Assembly: GCA_002842435.1 (NCBI GenBank) | Contig: PHCX01000009.1 | Location: forward strand, 1-35,507 | Direction: 5' to 3' | DNA from: Betaproteobacteria bacterium HGW-Betaproteobacteria-1 | GTDB taxonomy: Bacteria; Pseudomonadota; Gammaproteobacteria; Burkholderiales; Methylophilaceae | Length of the DNA: 35,507 bases | Part shown: piece by piece, positions 9,177 through 18,462 of the stretch | Layout: each line of letters begins with the position of its first letter | Position numbering within the stretch: position 1 is the stretch's first letter | The notes under the pieces: model-generated | Told to the model about the DNA's origin: nothing | The model's database searches: none | Seen by the model: the letters and a program-made list of their open reading frames with translations, nothing else | Position numbers and translations under genes: made by a program

Positions 9177-9513
9177 ACGTTATTATCGTATTCCTACGGT
9201 CATCTTGACCTGTTCAGCTATCCATCACTGTCATTTCATTAGCAATACTGCCGAAATCCGAACAGATACTTAAAATACATGGTGGTAGCATGAACTTATG
9301 CCGGGCCCAAACTGCCAAACCATCACTATACCACTACTCTCTTTAAAAACAACAAGATAAGAAAATATTAACGCCTGCTTCCGCTCGCCACCAGCCGGCT
9401 TATCCGCACTGGAACACTAATTGCCTGTACTCATTGAACCACATACCAAACAACTGCATTTCATATTTTGCCGAATTCAGGCATTCATACTGGCTGATGA
9501 ATAAATTTATTGC
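9177..9513. other. Intergenic region between rplM and fimV with a boxA-like element
   Basis: This 337-base stretch lies upstream of the divergent rplM and fimV-like genes. I see no convincing ORF, tRNA or terminator. At 9339-9350 on the plus strand lies CTCTTTAAAAAC followed by AACAA and GATAAG, resembling the rRNA leader at the left end of the window. The fimV promoter is not obvious. Confidence 0.5.
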
Positions 9514-11400
9514 ATGATCAAACCGAACTTTTCTTTCATATTGAAGTTGTTACTGCCCGCTGGCATGATCTTCAGCAGTTCTGCCGCTCACACCATGGGG
9601 CTAGGAACCATTGACGTGCAATCACGCCTGGGCGAGCCTTTGCGGGCGACTATCCAGCTGTTCGACATCCCGAAACGACTGGACACCAGTTGTTTCCGGC
9701 TGCAGCGTAATCATGACGATTTTCCGGCTGCGCCACTTAATGCCAGCCTCATCCTGCGCGAGAATCCGGATGGTAATGCAAGCTTGAGTATCCGCTCGCA
9801 CCAGACACTAAACGACCCGATTGTCCAATTGAGCCTGATAGCTGAATGTGAAAACCAGATCAGCCGTGAATACGTTCTGCTACTCGACCCGCCGCAGACA
9901 CAAATTACGCCCAATCCTCAGATGGAAATTCAGACTTCCCGCACCGCCATTACTCTGGACTCTATTGCTGCAATTGCCGAAGAGCCGGAGACGCCAGCCT
10001 TCAAACCGACGGCAAGAAACACATCGATGTCCGAGGCCAAGCCGGTTAAAACTGAAGCCCGAACAAAAAAGCCAGTTACCCGTAATCGCAACCAGGATCG
10101 GGCAGCTCACGCAACTGCCACAGTCACGGCAACACCTGAGGACATTATGGCCGTTGAGTCCGGTGCACCGAGACTGGTCATCTCAGGGGAAGAGCAACTA
10201 CACGCGGATTTCTTCAATGCACCCTTGCAACTTCAAATGTCCATGGAGTTGAACGACTGGCCTGCCACGGACATGCCAACGCTCAGTGCTGAGGATGTTT
10301 CCGACGAAATGACGGCAATGACCAACAAACTGGCCTATCTTGAATCACAGATCGTTGCGTTACAGAAACGCAATACGGAACTTGAGACTTCGCGCACAGT
10401 TGACACCTCTTCTGCAAGCACCGGCTCCTGGCTGATGTATGCATTACTCACCTTGCTTGTGATAGCCCTGATCGGTATCGCAGAATGGCTGCGCCGCCGT
10501 CACAGCCAGCAGCAAATAGCGACTGAGTTGGCAATCTGGGATGAATTGGCCCCTGAAGTCGAACAGAGCGCATTCGATACAAACAGGAAATCTGCATCTT
10601 CTGCTGAAACCGAGGAGATCACTAACACAACGGAACTCGAACCTGTCAGCCAGAATATGCCGGACTTCAAGAGCCGTCCGACCTCGCTTCAAACTCCGGA
10701 TCATGGCCATGCCGGCACTACGGTAAATGAAGATATCCTCGAGCAGGCTGAAGTTTTCGTCGCTCATGGACGGGCAAATCTGGCGATTGTGTTGCTGCAG
10801 GACCACTTGGCTGAGTTTCCTGATCTGTCCCCCGAGCCTTGGCTGATGATGCTTGATTTACTCAAACGTGATGGGCAGGCCAGCGAATACACGGCTGCGA
10901 CCGCCGAGTGCAAACGTCATTTTAATGTAGCGATTGCTGATTTCGACGAGCCTCTGCAGGAAGATCACAGCAGTATTGAAAATTACCCGCATGTGGCTGA
11001 GCAGCTGCAAGAGGTCTGGGGTACTGCCGAGGCGCTGCCATTTCTCGATGATCTGATTTTCAACCGCAGACTGGAAGCACGCCAAGGCTTCGGCCGTAAC
11101 GCCTATCTGGAGATATTGCTTTTGCGCAGCATGCTTGGCGATTCAAATTTTGCCATCAGCCAAAAATCCTTAAGCGTTACAGGCACGATTACATCAAACA
11201 ACACCCTGCTACAACCACAAAACGACTTGGAGACCATCGCCTCCGAGATGGACATCCCGTTGCCGAACTCAGAGATTGAAGAAAACGCAGAACCGGCAAA
11301 TCCGTCTGAAGAACATCTTTTCGCTGATGAATTGACCAGTACCAACCTCCCTGAGGACAAATCCAAACCGCTGGAATTCGAATTCCCCATCAGAAATTAA
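9514..11400 (+). CDS. FimV-like membrane protein
   Basis: The 628-residue protein has an N-terminal signal sequence (about 1-26) and then the FimV N-terminal domain with its signature GLGTIDVQSRLGEPL. A charged low-complexity stretch follows, then a short coiled coil (about 270-300), one membrane segment (about 305-323, followed by Arg-rich residues) and an acidic cytoplasmic part with a tetratricopeptide-like stretch near residues 405-470 (EQAEVFVAHGRANLAIVLLQ). FimV proteins bind peptidoglycan and organise poles, type IV pili and cyclic-AMP signalling. I see no LysM motif in the periplasmic part, and the protein is shorter than the roughly 900-residue Pseudomonas FimV. It stands alone, convergent with ubiA. 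Confidence 0.85.
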   Translation: MIKPNFSFILKLLLPAGMIFSSSAAHTMGLGTIDVQSRLGEPLRATIQLFDIPKRLDTSCFRLQRNHDDFPAAPLNASLILRENPDGNASLSIRSHQTLNDPIVQLSLIAECENQISREYVLLLDPPQTQITPNPQMEIQTSRTAITLDSIAAIAEEPETPAFKPTARNTSMSEAKPVKTEARTKKPVTRNRNQDRAAHATATVTATPEDIMAVESGAPRLVISGEEQLHADFFNAPLQLQMSMELNDWPATDMPTLSAEDVSDEMTAMTNKLAYLESQIVALQKRNTELETSRTVDTSSASTGSWLMYALLTLLVIALIGIAEWLRRRHSQQQIATELAIWDELAPEVEQSAFDTNRKSASSAETEEITNTTELEPVSQNMPDFKSRPTSLQTPDHGHAGTTVNEDILEQAEVFVAHGRANLAIVLLQDHLAEFPDLSPEPWLMMLDLLKRDGQASEYTAATAECKRHFNVAIADFDEPLQEDHSSIENYPHVAEQLQEVWGTAEALPFLDDLIFNRRLEARQGFGRNAYLEILLLRSMLGDSNFAISQKSLSVTGTITSNNTLLQPQNDLETIASEMDIPLPNSEIEENAEPANPSEEHLFADELTSTNLPEDKSKPLEFEFPIRN

Positions 11401-11417
11401 AACTTACGCTTGCCGCG

Positions 11418-12275
11418 TTACAGATAACTGACCAGCAATCCCGCAAAGATCGCGGCACCCAGCCAGTTATTGTGCAAAAAAGCCTTGAAACAGGACTCAC
11501 GCTGCCTGCCACGTATCAGGCTGATGTGATACAACGCCAGCAGCAAGGCTGCCACCAGACCAAGATAATAGGGCCAACCCAGTTGCTGCATCCAGCCGAC
11601 CAGCGCCAGCAATAACAACATCACCACATAACAAGCCAGGATAGCCATGACATCGTAGCGACCGAAGAAAATGGCGGACGAGCGTATCCCCAGTTCAAGA
11701 TCATCATCCCGGTCGACCATGGCGTACTCCGTATCGTAAGCGATAGCCCAGAAAATGTTGACCAGCAGCATCAACCAGGCAACCGGCGGCAGCTCTGCGG
11801 TCAGTGCGGCAAACGCCATGGGGATGCCAAAACCGAAAGCAATGCCAAGATAAGCCTGCGGAATCGCCAGAAAACGCTTGGTCAGCGGATAGGTCATGGC
11901 CAACAACAAAGCGGCGAATGACAAAGCAATGGTCAGCGTATTCAGGAACAATACCAGGCAAAATGCCCCCAGACTCAAGCCTGCCGCCAGCAGACAGGCC
12001 TCCTTGACGCCAACTTCACCGCTGACCAGCGGACGCTGCCGGGTGCGTTCAACGTGACCATCGAAATTGCGGTCAGCGACATCGTTCATGACACATCCAG
12101 CCGAGCGCATCAGCACCGTACCCATGACAAATATCCAGACCACCAGCCAGTCCGGCCGGCCCTGCCCGGCAATCCACAGGGCCCACAATGTCGGCCACAG
12201 CAGCAAGAGTATGCCGATCGGCTTGTCGAGCCGCATCAGGCGTTCATAGGCATTGATTTTTTGTTTCCAGTTCAT
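11418..12275 (-). CDS. ubiA: 4-hydroxybenzoate polyprenyltransferase
   Basis: This integral membrane enzyme attaches the polyprenyl tail to 4-hydroxybenzoate, the second committed step of ubiquinone synthesis. The 285-residue protein is hydrophobic throughout, with several membrane helices, and carries both Mg-diphosphate motifs: NDVADRNFD in the first half and [12 protein letters not shown] in the second. It overlaps ubiC by four bases (ATGA), so the two steps are coupled in one operon. The length is normal. Confidence 0.96.
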   Translation of the reverse strand: MNWKQKINAYERLMRLDKPIGILLLLWPTLWALWIAGQGRPDWLVVWIFVMGTVLMRSAGCVMNDVADRNFDGHVERTRQRPLVSGEVGVKEACLLAAGLSLGAFCLVLFLNTLTIALSFAALLLAMTYPLTKRFLAIPQAYLGIAFGFGIPMAFAALTAELPPVAWLMLLVNIFWAIAYDTEYAMVDRDDDLELGIRSSAIFFGRYDVMAILACYVVMLLLLALVGWMQQLGWPYYLGLVAALLLALYHISLIRGRQRESCFKAFLHNNWLGAAIFAGLLVSYL

Positions 12276-12835
12276 GACGCAAATTCCGATAGTTTCAATA
12301 CCTGCGGTAAAAACACTTCTGTCACCATGATGGCCGAATGTCCAAGCCGGAATATCGAACGTCTGGCCCAGACCGCCTGAGGCTTGACGGCAAGATGTCG
12401 CACCGCGCGGCGATAAAGCGCATGATGATTCGACAGCTTCTTGAATTCAAGCTGGGTGCGCGTGACCTTGGGGTTCATGAACAGGGCAGCCCCCAAGGGC
12501 TTGTTACCCAAGCGACCCAGAGCCAGCCATTCGCCACGCAAGCTCTGGCAGGGCAATACGCTATGGGCAAACACTACCGGCTTCCCATTGCTGTAAAGAT
12601 AGACTTCGCGCAACAAGGCATTTTGCCTGCGCGATAGTCCAAGCAACTGTGCTTCGTCGATCTGCGCCCGGCCATATTGATGCCGGCTCGGCCTGACTTG
12701 AAAATCATTGCTGAGCGATTGCAAGCGCCTGGTCAACGACCCCGGACCGGTCAGCCAATGCCGGTAGCTACCGCTGTTCATTGGCGTCTTGATCCAGGCA
12801 GCATGCGTCAACAAGGGGCGGGAATGGGTTTTCAC
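12272..12835 (-). CDS. ubiC: Chorismate lyase
   Basis: It converts chorismate to 4-hydroxybenzoate and pyruvate, giving the substrate of the next gene, ubiA. The 187-residue protein matches the family in length and in motifs such as WLTGPGSLT near the N-terminus, REVYL in the middle and ARRSIFRLG near the end. Family divergence is high, but the ubiA context supports the call. It is preceded by recG with a 29-bp gap. Confidence 0.93.
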   Translation of the reverse strand: MKTHSRPLLTHAAWIKTPMNSGSYRHWLTGPGSLTRRLQSLSNDFQVRPSRHQYGRAQIDEAQLLGLSRRQNALLREVYLYSNGKPVVFAHSVLPCQSLRGEWLALGRLGNKPLGAALFMNPKVTRTQLEFKKLSNHHALYRRAVRHLAVKPQAVWARRSIFRLGHSAIMVTEVFLPQVLKLSEFAS

Positions 12836-12864
12836 GACGAGATTATGTCACAGCGGAGCTGTTA

Positions 12865-14841
12865 TCAAACCTTGACCAGTTCTTCCGCATAGCCCAACCA
12901 GCGTTGCAGATGCTTTTCAACGGCTTCCGGATGCTCGCGCAGCAATTTTTCCGCCACTGCTTTCAAGGCAGCGAGCAAATCGGCATCTCTTTCCAGATCG
13001 GCAATCTTCAGCATGGGCAGGCCGCTTTGCCTGACTCCCAGAAACTCGCCCGGTCCGCGCAGATGCAAATCGGCCTGGGCAATCTCAAAACCGTCACTCG
13101 ATTCGTAGATCACCTTGAGCCGGGCACGTGCCAGCTCGGACAAGGGACTCTGGTAAAGCAGGATACAAGTGCTTTTCTCAGCACCACGCCCGACCCGACC
13201 GCGCAACTGATGCAATTGCGAGAGCCCCATGCGCTCGGCATGCTCGATCACCATCAGGCTGGCATTCGGCACATCGACGCCGACCTCAATGACGGTAGTC
13301 GCGACCAGCAACTGGATCTGGTTGGCACTGAATTGCGCCATGATGTCCTGCTTTTCTGCCGCTTTCATGCGGCCATGCAGTAGGCCCACCTTCAAATCGG
13401 GAAATGCCGAACGCATATATTCATAAGTATCGATTGCAGTCTGCAACTGCAGGCTCTCGGATTCTTCAATCAGCGGGCACACCCAGTAGGCCTGCTTGCC
13501 CTGCTGACAGGCGTCATGAACGCGTTGCAGCACTTCGTCGCGACGTGCGTCGGAAACCAGCTTGGTGACGATGGACGTACGGCCTGGCGGCAGCTCATCG
13601 ATGACGGAGACATCAAGGTCGGCGTAATAGCTCATGGAAAGCGTGCGCGGGATGGGCGTCGCACTCATCATCAGCTGGTGCGGCGCCGCAACCTCAGCAG
13701 ACTGCGCCTTCTGCCTGAGTGAAAGTCGTTGCTGTACGCCGAAGCGATGCTGCTCATCGACGATCACCAGTCCCAGCCGGGCAAACTGCACCTGTTCCTG
13801 AAAAATGGCGTGAGTACCGATGACGAGGCTGGCTTCACCGCTCTGCACTTTTTGCAACGCAGCTGCGCGTTCTTTTTTGCTCTGGCTACCGGCCAGCCAT
13901 GCCAGTTCAATGCCGAGCGGTGCCAGCCAGACACTGAGTTTGCGGTAGTGCTGTTCGGCCAGTATCTCGGTTGGTGCCATCATGGCGACCTGCCAGCCGT
14001 CTTCGATAGCCTGCAGCGCCGCCATGGTGGCGACGATGGTCTTGCCGCTGCCGACATCGCCTTGCAGCAAGCGCTGCATCGGATGCGGCTGCGTCAAGTC
14101 ATGGGTGATTTCCAGCGCCGTCTTCTGCTGCGCATCAGTCAGCCGGAAGGCCAGACTTTTCAATAATGCGCTGATCAGTTTTTTTGAAGGCGGCAAAGCC
14201 GGGGCGCCGAGCAAGCGCCGCCTGGCGTAATGCCGCCGCATGGAAAGCTGCTGCGCCAGCAGTTCATCAAAAGCCAAACGCCGCCATACAGACTGGGCTC
14301 TGTCCTGCAACTGTTCAATCGGCATGCTGGGCGGCGGATAATGCAGAGCCTGCAGGCTCTGGGCAAAACTTGGCAGATGGTGTGTCTGATAGACCCAGTC
14401 TGGCAGCGTTTCATTGAGCAGGTCTTGCGTCATCGCCCAATGGATGGATTTGCGTATCGAAGCCTGACTCAGGCCGGCCGTCGTCGGATAGACTGGCGTC
14501 AGCGTATCTGCTGTCGGGGTATCTTCACCAACCGGGCGGCATTGCGGATGCACCATCTCCCAGCCGAAAAAACCATTGCGCACCTCGCCCAGCACGCGCA
14601 ATCGCTTGCCCTCAGCCAGCGCCTTGATCTGGCTGGGATAGAAATGCAGAAAACGCAAACCAAGCTGGCCGGTGCTGTCACGCAACTGGGATATCAACGC
14701 CTTGCGCGGCTTGTACTGTACCTCGGTATGTACAATTTCACCTTCTACCTGCGCCTGCTCACCCGCATGCAAATCGCGGATGGCGGTGATGCGCGTCTCA
14801 TCGACGTAGCGCAACGGCAAATGCAGCAGCAAGCCCTGCAC
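12865..14841 (-). CDS. recG: ATP-dependent DNA helicase RecG
   Basis: RecG reverses stalled replication forks and processes branched DNA. The protein shows an OB-fold wedge domain, then superfamily 2 helicase motifs: Walker A in GDVGSGKT, the RecG-type box DEQHRFG, SATPIPRT and the late QLRGRVGRG. The first ATG/GTG/TTG codon in frame is the GTG at 14841, giving 658 residues. However, the frame stays open back to a stop at 14932-14934, and residues encoded upstream (KPLQARLQKLGI and onward) read like the normal RecG N-terminus. A CTG at 14877, 12 nt after a perfect AAGGAG, could be the true start. It is last but two in the spoT-ridA-recG-ubiC-ubiA row. Confidence 0.93.
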   Translation of the reverse strand: MQGLLLHLPLRYVDETRITAIRDLHAGEQAQVEGEIVHTEVQYKPRKALISQLRDSTGQLGLRFLHFYPSQIKALAEGKRLRVLGEVRNGFFGWEMVHPQCRPVGEDTPTADTLTPVYPTTAGLSQASIRKSIHWAMTQDLLNETLPDWVYQTHHLPSFAQSLQALHYPPPSMPIEQLQDRAQSVWRRLAFDELLAQQLSMRRHYARRRLLGAPALPPSKKLISALLKSLAFRLTDAQQKTALEITHDLTQPHPMQRLLQGDVGSGKTIVATMAALQAIEDGWQVAMMAPTEILAEQHYRKLSVWLAPLGIELAWLAGSQSKKERAAALQKVQSGEASLVIGTHAIFQEQVQFARLGLVIVDEQHRFGVQQRLSLRQKAQSAEVAAPHQLMMSATPIPRTLSMSYYADLDVSVIDELPPGRTSIVTKLVSDARRDEVLQRVHDACQQGKQAYWVCPLIEESESLQLQTAIDTYEYMRSAFPDLKVGLLHGRMKAAEKQDIMAQFSANQIQLLVATTVIEVGVDVPNASLMVIEHAERMGLSQLHQLRGRVGRGAEKSTCILLYQSPLSELARARLKVIYESSDGFEIAQADLHLRGPGEFLGVRQSGLPMLKIADLERDADLLAALKAVAEKLLREHPEAVEKHLQRWLGYAEELVKV

Positions 14842-14909
14842 ATCGACAATGCCCAGCTTTTGCAGCCGGGCCTGCAGCGGCTTGCTGAACTCCTTGAAAT
14901 CGGAGAGTT

Positions 14910-15290
14910 TTAGGCTAATTCCATGACTCCGTCAGCTTCCACCAGCGCACCGCGCGGCAGTGAGGCAACGCCTACGGCGGCACGCGCCGGGTAAGGCTGG
15001 GTGAAATATTCCGCCATGATGGAATTCACCAGCGCGAAATTCGACAGGTCCGTCAGGAAGATATTGAGCTTGACGATATCCGCCATTGAACCGCCCGCCG
15101 CTTCAGTCACCGCACGCAAGTTCTGGAAGACGCGATGCACCTGCGCCTCAATCCCCTCGACCATCTCCATGCTTGCCGGGTCGAGACCAATCTGGCCGGA
15201 AAGATAGACGGTACCGCCGACCTTGACTGCCTGCGAATAGGTACCGATAGCCTGCGGTGCACCATCGGTATGAATGATTTGTTTTGCCAT
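14910..15290 (-). CDS. ridA: RidA family enamine/imine deaminase
   Basis: RidA hydrolyses reactive enamines and imines such as 2-aminoacrylate made by PLP-dependent dehydratases, preventing damage to other enzymes. The 126-residue protein has the YSQAV start region, SGQIG, and the late [20 protein letters not shown] signature with the conserved arginine that anchors the substrate carboxylate. The start has AGGAAATAAC upstream. The position between spoT and recG is common in betaproteobacteria and does not itself point to a special pathway. Confidence 0.93.
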   Translation of the reverse strand: MAKQIIHTDGAPQAIGTYSQAVKVGGTVYLSGQIGLDPASMEMVEGIEAQVHRVFQNLRAVTEAAGGSMADIVKLNIFLTDLSNFALVNSIMAEYFTQPYPARAAVGVASLPRGALVEADGVMELA

Positions 15291-15356
15291 GTTATTTCCT
15301 GATTGCTGTTGAGATTGATACTTGAAAACTGGATTTTCTGTAAGCGGTACGCTTGA

Positions 15357-17609
15357 TCACTGCGCGCGCTGATCAGCGCCGCTGCCTTTGACCCGATTGA
15401 TGCGGACCATGTCCGGGATTCTGCGCAAACGCCGCATCAAGTCTGCCAGATGCACGCGATTCCTGACCTGCACTGTAAAGTGCATGTTGGTGTAGGCGCT
15501 ACCATCCGGCTCTTCCATGCTGACGTGATCAATATTGGAACCGGCGTCAGCAATACCCGACGCGATCTTGGCCAGCATGCCTCGTTCATTCGCCACGGTC
15601 AGCTTGAGATTGACCTTGTACAGGCGTTTGCCGTCCGGATCCCATTCCACATCGAGCCACTTTTCCGGATCGAGCCGGAATTTGCGGATCGCCGGGCAAT
15701 CGTGAGTATGAATGACAAGACCCTTGTCCTTGTTGATAAAACCCAGAATCGGATCACCGGGAATCGGCCGGCAACACTGGGCAAACTGCACCGCCATACC
15801 TTCCGAACCACGGATGGTGATGGTGTCCAGCACCTTGTTGAGTTGCCTCGCCTGCCGCTCCATCGCGCTATCCAGCAGCCCTTCTTCCGCTTTCTGCTCT
15901 TCGGTCTTGGCCATCAGTTGGTGCGCCACCATGACATTGAGCCGCTTGCCCAGACCGATATCGGTCAGCACTTCCTGCTTGTCCTTGGCGCCATAGTCAC
16001 GCAACAGTTTTTGCCAGCGCGCCTCATCGATATCGGCCGGATCCACATGCAGTGCACGCAGCGCCTGGTTCAGCATGCGCTGACCAAGATGGGCGGATTC
16101 GGCGGTTTGCATGGATTTAAGGAAATGACGGATATGCGCCCGCGCCTTGCCGGAAACCACATAATTCAGCCAGGCAGGGTTCGGCTTGGCCATGGCGGAC
16201 GTGATGATCTCGACGTTATCGCCGTTATGCAACTCCGTGCGCAAAGGTGCCAGCTCGTGATTGATCTTGACAGCCACGCAGCAGTTGCCGACATCGGTAT
16301 GCACCGCATAGGCAAAGTCCACCGCGGTTGCCCCCTTGGGCAGGGCCATGATCTTGCCGCGTGGCGTGAAGACATAGACCTCGTCCGGAAAGAGGTCGAC
16401 CTTGAAGTGTTCGAGAAACTCGAGCGAATCCGCACTTTCACTCTGGATATCAAGCAAACGCTGCAGCCATTGGTGAGTCTGCTGCTGCAAGGCGGTCAGG
16501 TGCGCATCCGAGGACTTGTACATCCAGTGCGCGGCAACACCGGCCTCGGCGATATTGTGCATCTCCTGACTACGGATCTGCACCTCGATCGGTGTCCCGA
16601 ACGGACCGAACAGCGTCGAGTGCAGGGACTGATAGCCGTTGGCCTTGGGAATGGCGATGTAATCCTTGAACTTGCCGGGAATCGGCTTGTACAGGCTGTG
16701 CAGGATGCCCAGCGCCAGATAACAGGTCGGCTGATCCTTGACGATGACGCGGAAGCCGTAGATGTCGTAGATCTGCGAGAACGTCGTGTTCTTGCCGGTC
16801 ATCTTCTTGTAGATGCTGTAGAGGTTCTTTTCCCGGCCCGTCACATCCGCTTCGATCTGCGCCTCGTGCAGTTTCTGCCGGATCGCATCCTGAATCTTGC
16901 CGACGACTTCCTTGCGATTGCCGCGCGCCGCCTTCACCGCCTTGCTGATGACGTTGTGGCGCATCGGGTAAAGATATTTGAAACTGAGGTCTTCCAGCTG
17001 GTGGTAGATATTATTGATACCGAGCCGATTGGCGATCGGCGCATAGATATCAATGGTTTCGAGTGCGATGCGCTTGCGCTTTTCCGTACCCATGACCTCC
17101 AGCGTCTGCATGTTATGCAGGCGGTCGGCCAATTTGACCAGGATCACACGCACATCCTGCGACATGGCCAGCAACATCTTGCGGAAGTTTTCCGCCTGTG
17201 CCTGGGTCGCGCTCTGGAATTCGATTTTGTCCAGCTTGGAAAGACCATCGACCAGTTCGGCCACTTGCTTGCCGAACTGGTCGCTGATTTCCTGTTTGGT
17301 GATGCCGGTATCTTCCACCACGTCATGCAATAACGCAGCCAGCAACGTTGGCGTATCGAGATGCATCTCTGCCAGGATGCAGGCGACCGCGACGGGGTGG
17401 CTGATATACGGTTCACCGCTGCGACGGACCTGCCCTTTATGGGCAGCGTCGCTGAAACGGTAAGCATCCCAGACCTGGGAGATGTCTTCGTCTTTGAGAT
17501 ATTCTCTAAGAAGCAGCGTCAGCTGCGAGTCTTCGCTGTCGGCTGGCAGCAAAGGGGGTGGCGCGGGCTTTACGGATTCCGAGGAGCGTTTTGCCGATGC
17601 CATGGACAT
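15357..17609 (-). CDS. spoT: Bifunctional (p)ppGpp synthetase/hydrolase SpoT
   Basis: The enzyme makes and degrades the alarmone (p)ppGpp. The 750-residue protein has an intact HD hydrolase domain (SHPVAVA followed by LLHDVVEDTG), a synthetase domain with GYQSLHST and EVQIRSQEMH, then TGS and a C-terminal ACT domain. The synthetase carries the RVIVKD form typical of bifunctional enzymes, in contrast to the second RSH protein at 31205-33436. It lies directly after rpoZ and gmk in the classic gmk-rpoZ-spoT operon. The 627-codon open frame on the opposite strand is a shadow. Confidence 0.97.
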   Translation of the reverse strand: MSMASAKRSSESVKPAPPPLLPADSEDSQLTLLLREYLKDEDISQVWDAYRFSDAAHKGQVRRSGEPYISHPVAVACILAEMHLDTPTLLAALLHDVVEDTGITKQEISDQFGKQVAELVDGLSKLDKIEFQSATQAQAENFRKMLLAMSQDVRVILVKLADRLHNMQTLEVMGTEKRKRIALETIDIYAPIANRLGINNIYHQLEDLSFKYLYPMRHNVISKAVKAARGNRKEVVGKIQDAIRQKLHEAQIEADVTGREKNLYSIYKKMTGKNTTFSQIYDIYGFRVIVKDQPTCYLALGILHSLYKPIPGKFKDYIAIPKANGYQSLHSTLFGPFGTPIEVQIRSQEMHNIAEAGVAAHWMYKSSDAHLTALQQQTHQWLQRLLDIQSESADSLEFLEHFKVDLFPDEVYVFTPRGKIMALPKGATAVDFAYAVHTDVGNCCVAVKINHELAPLRTELHNGDNVEIITSAMAKPNPAWLNYVVSGKARAHIRHFLKSMQTAESAHLGQRMLNQALRALHVDPADIDEARWQKLLRDYGAKDKQEVLTDIGLGKRLNVMVAHQLMAKTEEQKAEEGLLDSAMERQARQLNKVLDTITIRGSEGMAVQFAQCCRPIPGDPILGFINKDKGLVIHTHDCPAIRKFRLDPEKWLDVEWDPDGKRLYKVNLKLTVANERGMLAKIASGIADAGSNIDHVSMEEPDGSAYTNMHFTVQVRNRVHLADLMRRLRRIPDMVRINRVKGSGADQRAQ

Positions 17610-17615
17610 AACACT

Positions 17616-17828
17616 TTAGGCATGTCCGCGATTCAAGACTTCAAGACCAACCTTGCCGGCAGCGATTTCACGCAACGCCAGCACCGTAGGCTTGTCCTTC
17701 AAACCATGGGTATTGACCAAAGGCTCGGAACCGTTGGCCAGTTGACGAGCGCGATAGGCAGCCACCAGTGTCAGGTGAAAGCGGTTGGGGATCTTTTCAA
17801 GACAATCGTCTACGGTAATACGTGCCAT
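17616..17828 (-). CDS. rpoZ: RNA polymerase omega subunit
   Basis: Omega helps RNA polymerase assembly and forms part of ppGpp binding site 1 in proteobacteria. The 70-residue protein has the [17 protein letters not shown] start and the [11 protein letters not shown] helix. It is 6 bp from spoT, so the (p)ppGpp enzyme and a component of its receptor are co-transcribed. Confidence 0.97.
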   Translation of the reverse strand: MARITVDDCLEKIPNRFHLTLVAAYRARQLANGSEPLVNTHGLKDKPTVLALREIAAGKVGLEVLNRGHA

Positions 17829-17853
17829 CTTTATTCTCCGAATACAGTTCGAA

Positions 17854-18462
17854 CTACTTCATGCTGTTGAGCAGCCCCTGATGTTTCAGAAGCTGTTGAT
17901 CGCGCTTGAGATGTTGCGAGCGAATGACCGCACGCAAATCCTCCAGCGCAGTCTGGAAATTGTCATTGATTATAACATAGTCGAACTCCGCCACATGACT
18001 GATCTCCTCACGGGCTGCGGCCAGACGGCGGGTAATCACCTCCATGCTATCCTGTCCGCGATAGGCTAGGCGGTGCGCCAGCGTATCAATCGATGGCGGC
18101 AGAATGAAAATGCCGACCGCATCGGGCAATTGCTTTCTGACCTGTTGCGCACCTTGCCAGTCAATCTCCAGAATCAGGTCATCGCCAGCCTTCAGCGCCT
18201 CCTCCACGCGACTTTGCGAAGTCCCGTAGCGCGCGCCGTGCACTTCCGCCGATTCCAGGAAGTCGCCTTCGCCCAGCATCCGGAGAAACTCCGCCTCATC
18301 TACAAAATGATAATGCACACCATCCATCTCGCCCGGTCGCGGCTTGCGTGTCGTGTAGGAAATCGAGAGGCGGATATGGCTGTCGTTCTGCAACAGGGCA
18401 CTAAGCAGACTGGTCTTGCCGGTGCCGGAAGCAGCAGCCACGATAAAGAGATTGCCTGTCAT
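17854..18462 (-). CDS. gmk: Guanylate kinase
   Basis: It phosphorylates GMP to GDP. The 202-residue protein begins with the P-loop ASGTGKTSL and has the GMP-binding [11 protein letters not shown] and GVHYHFV segments. It overlaps the TerC-like gene by four bases and leads into rpoZ and spoT. The length is normal. Confidence 0.97.
   Translation of the reverse strand: MTGNLFIVAAASGTGKTSLLSALLQNDSHIRLSISYTTRKPRPGEMDGVHYHFVDEAEFLRMLGEGDFLESAEVHGARYGTSQSRVEEALKAGDDLILEIDWQGAQQVRKQLPDAVGIFILPPSIDTLAHRLAYRGQDSMEVITRRLAAAREEISHVAEFDYVIINDNFQTALEDLRAVIRSQHLKRDQQLLKHQGLLNSMK

Noticed and set aside
15450..17333. 627-codon open frame on the plus strand, opposite spoT
   Set aside because: It is an antisense shadow of a well-supported gene; composition is His/Arg/Leu-rich without recognisable domains.
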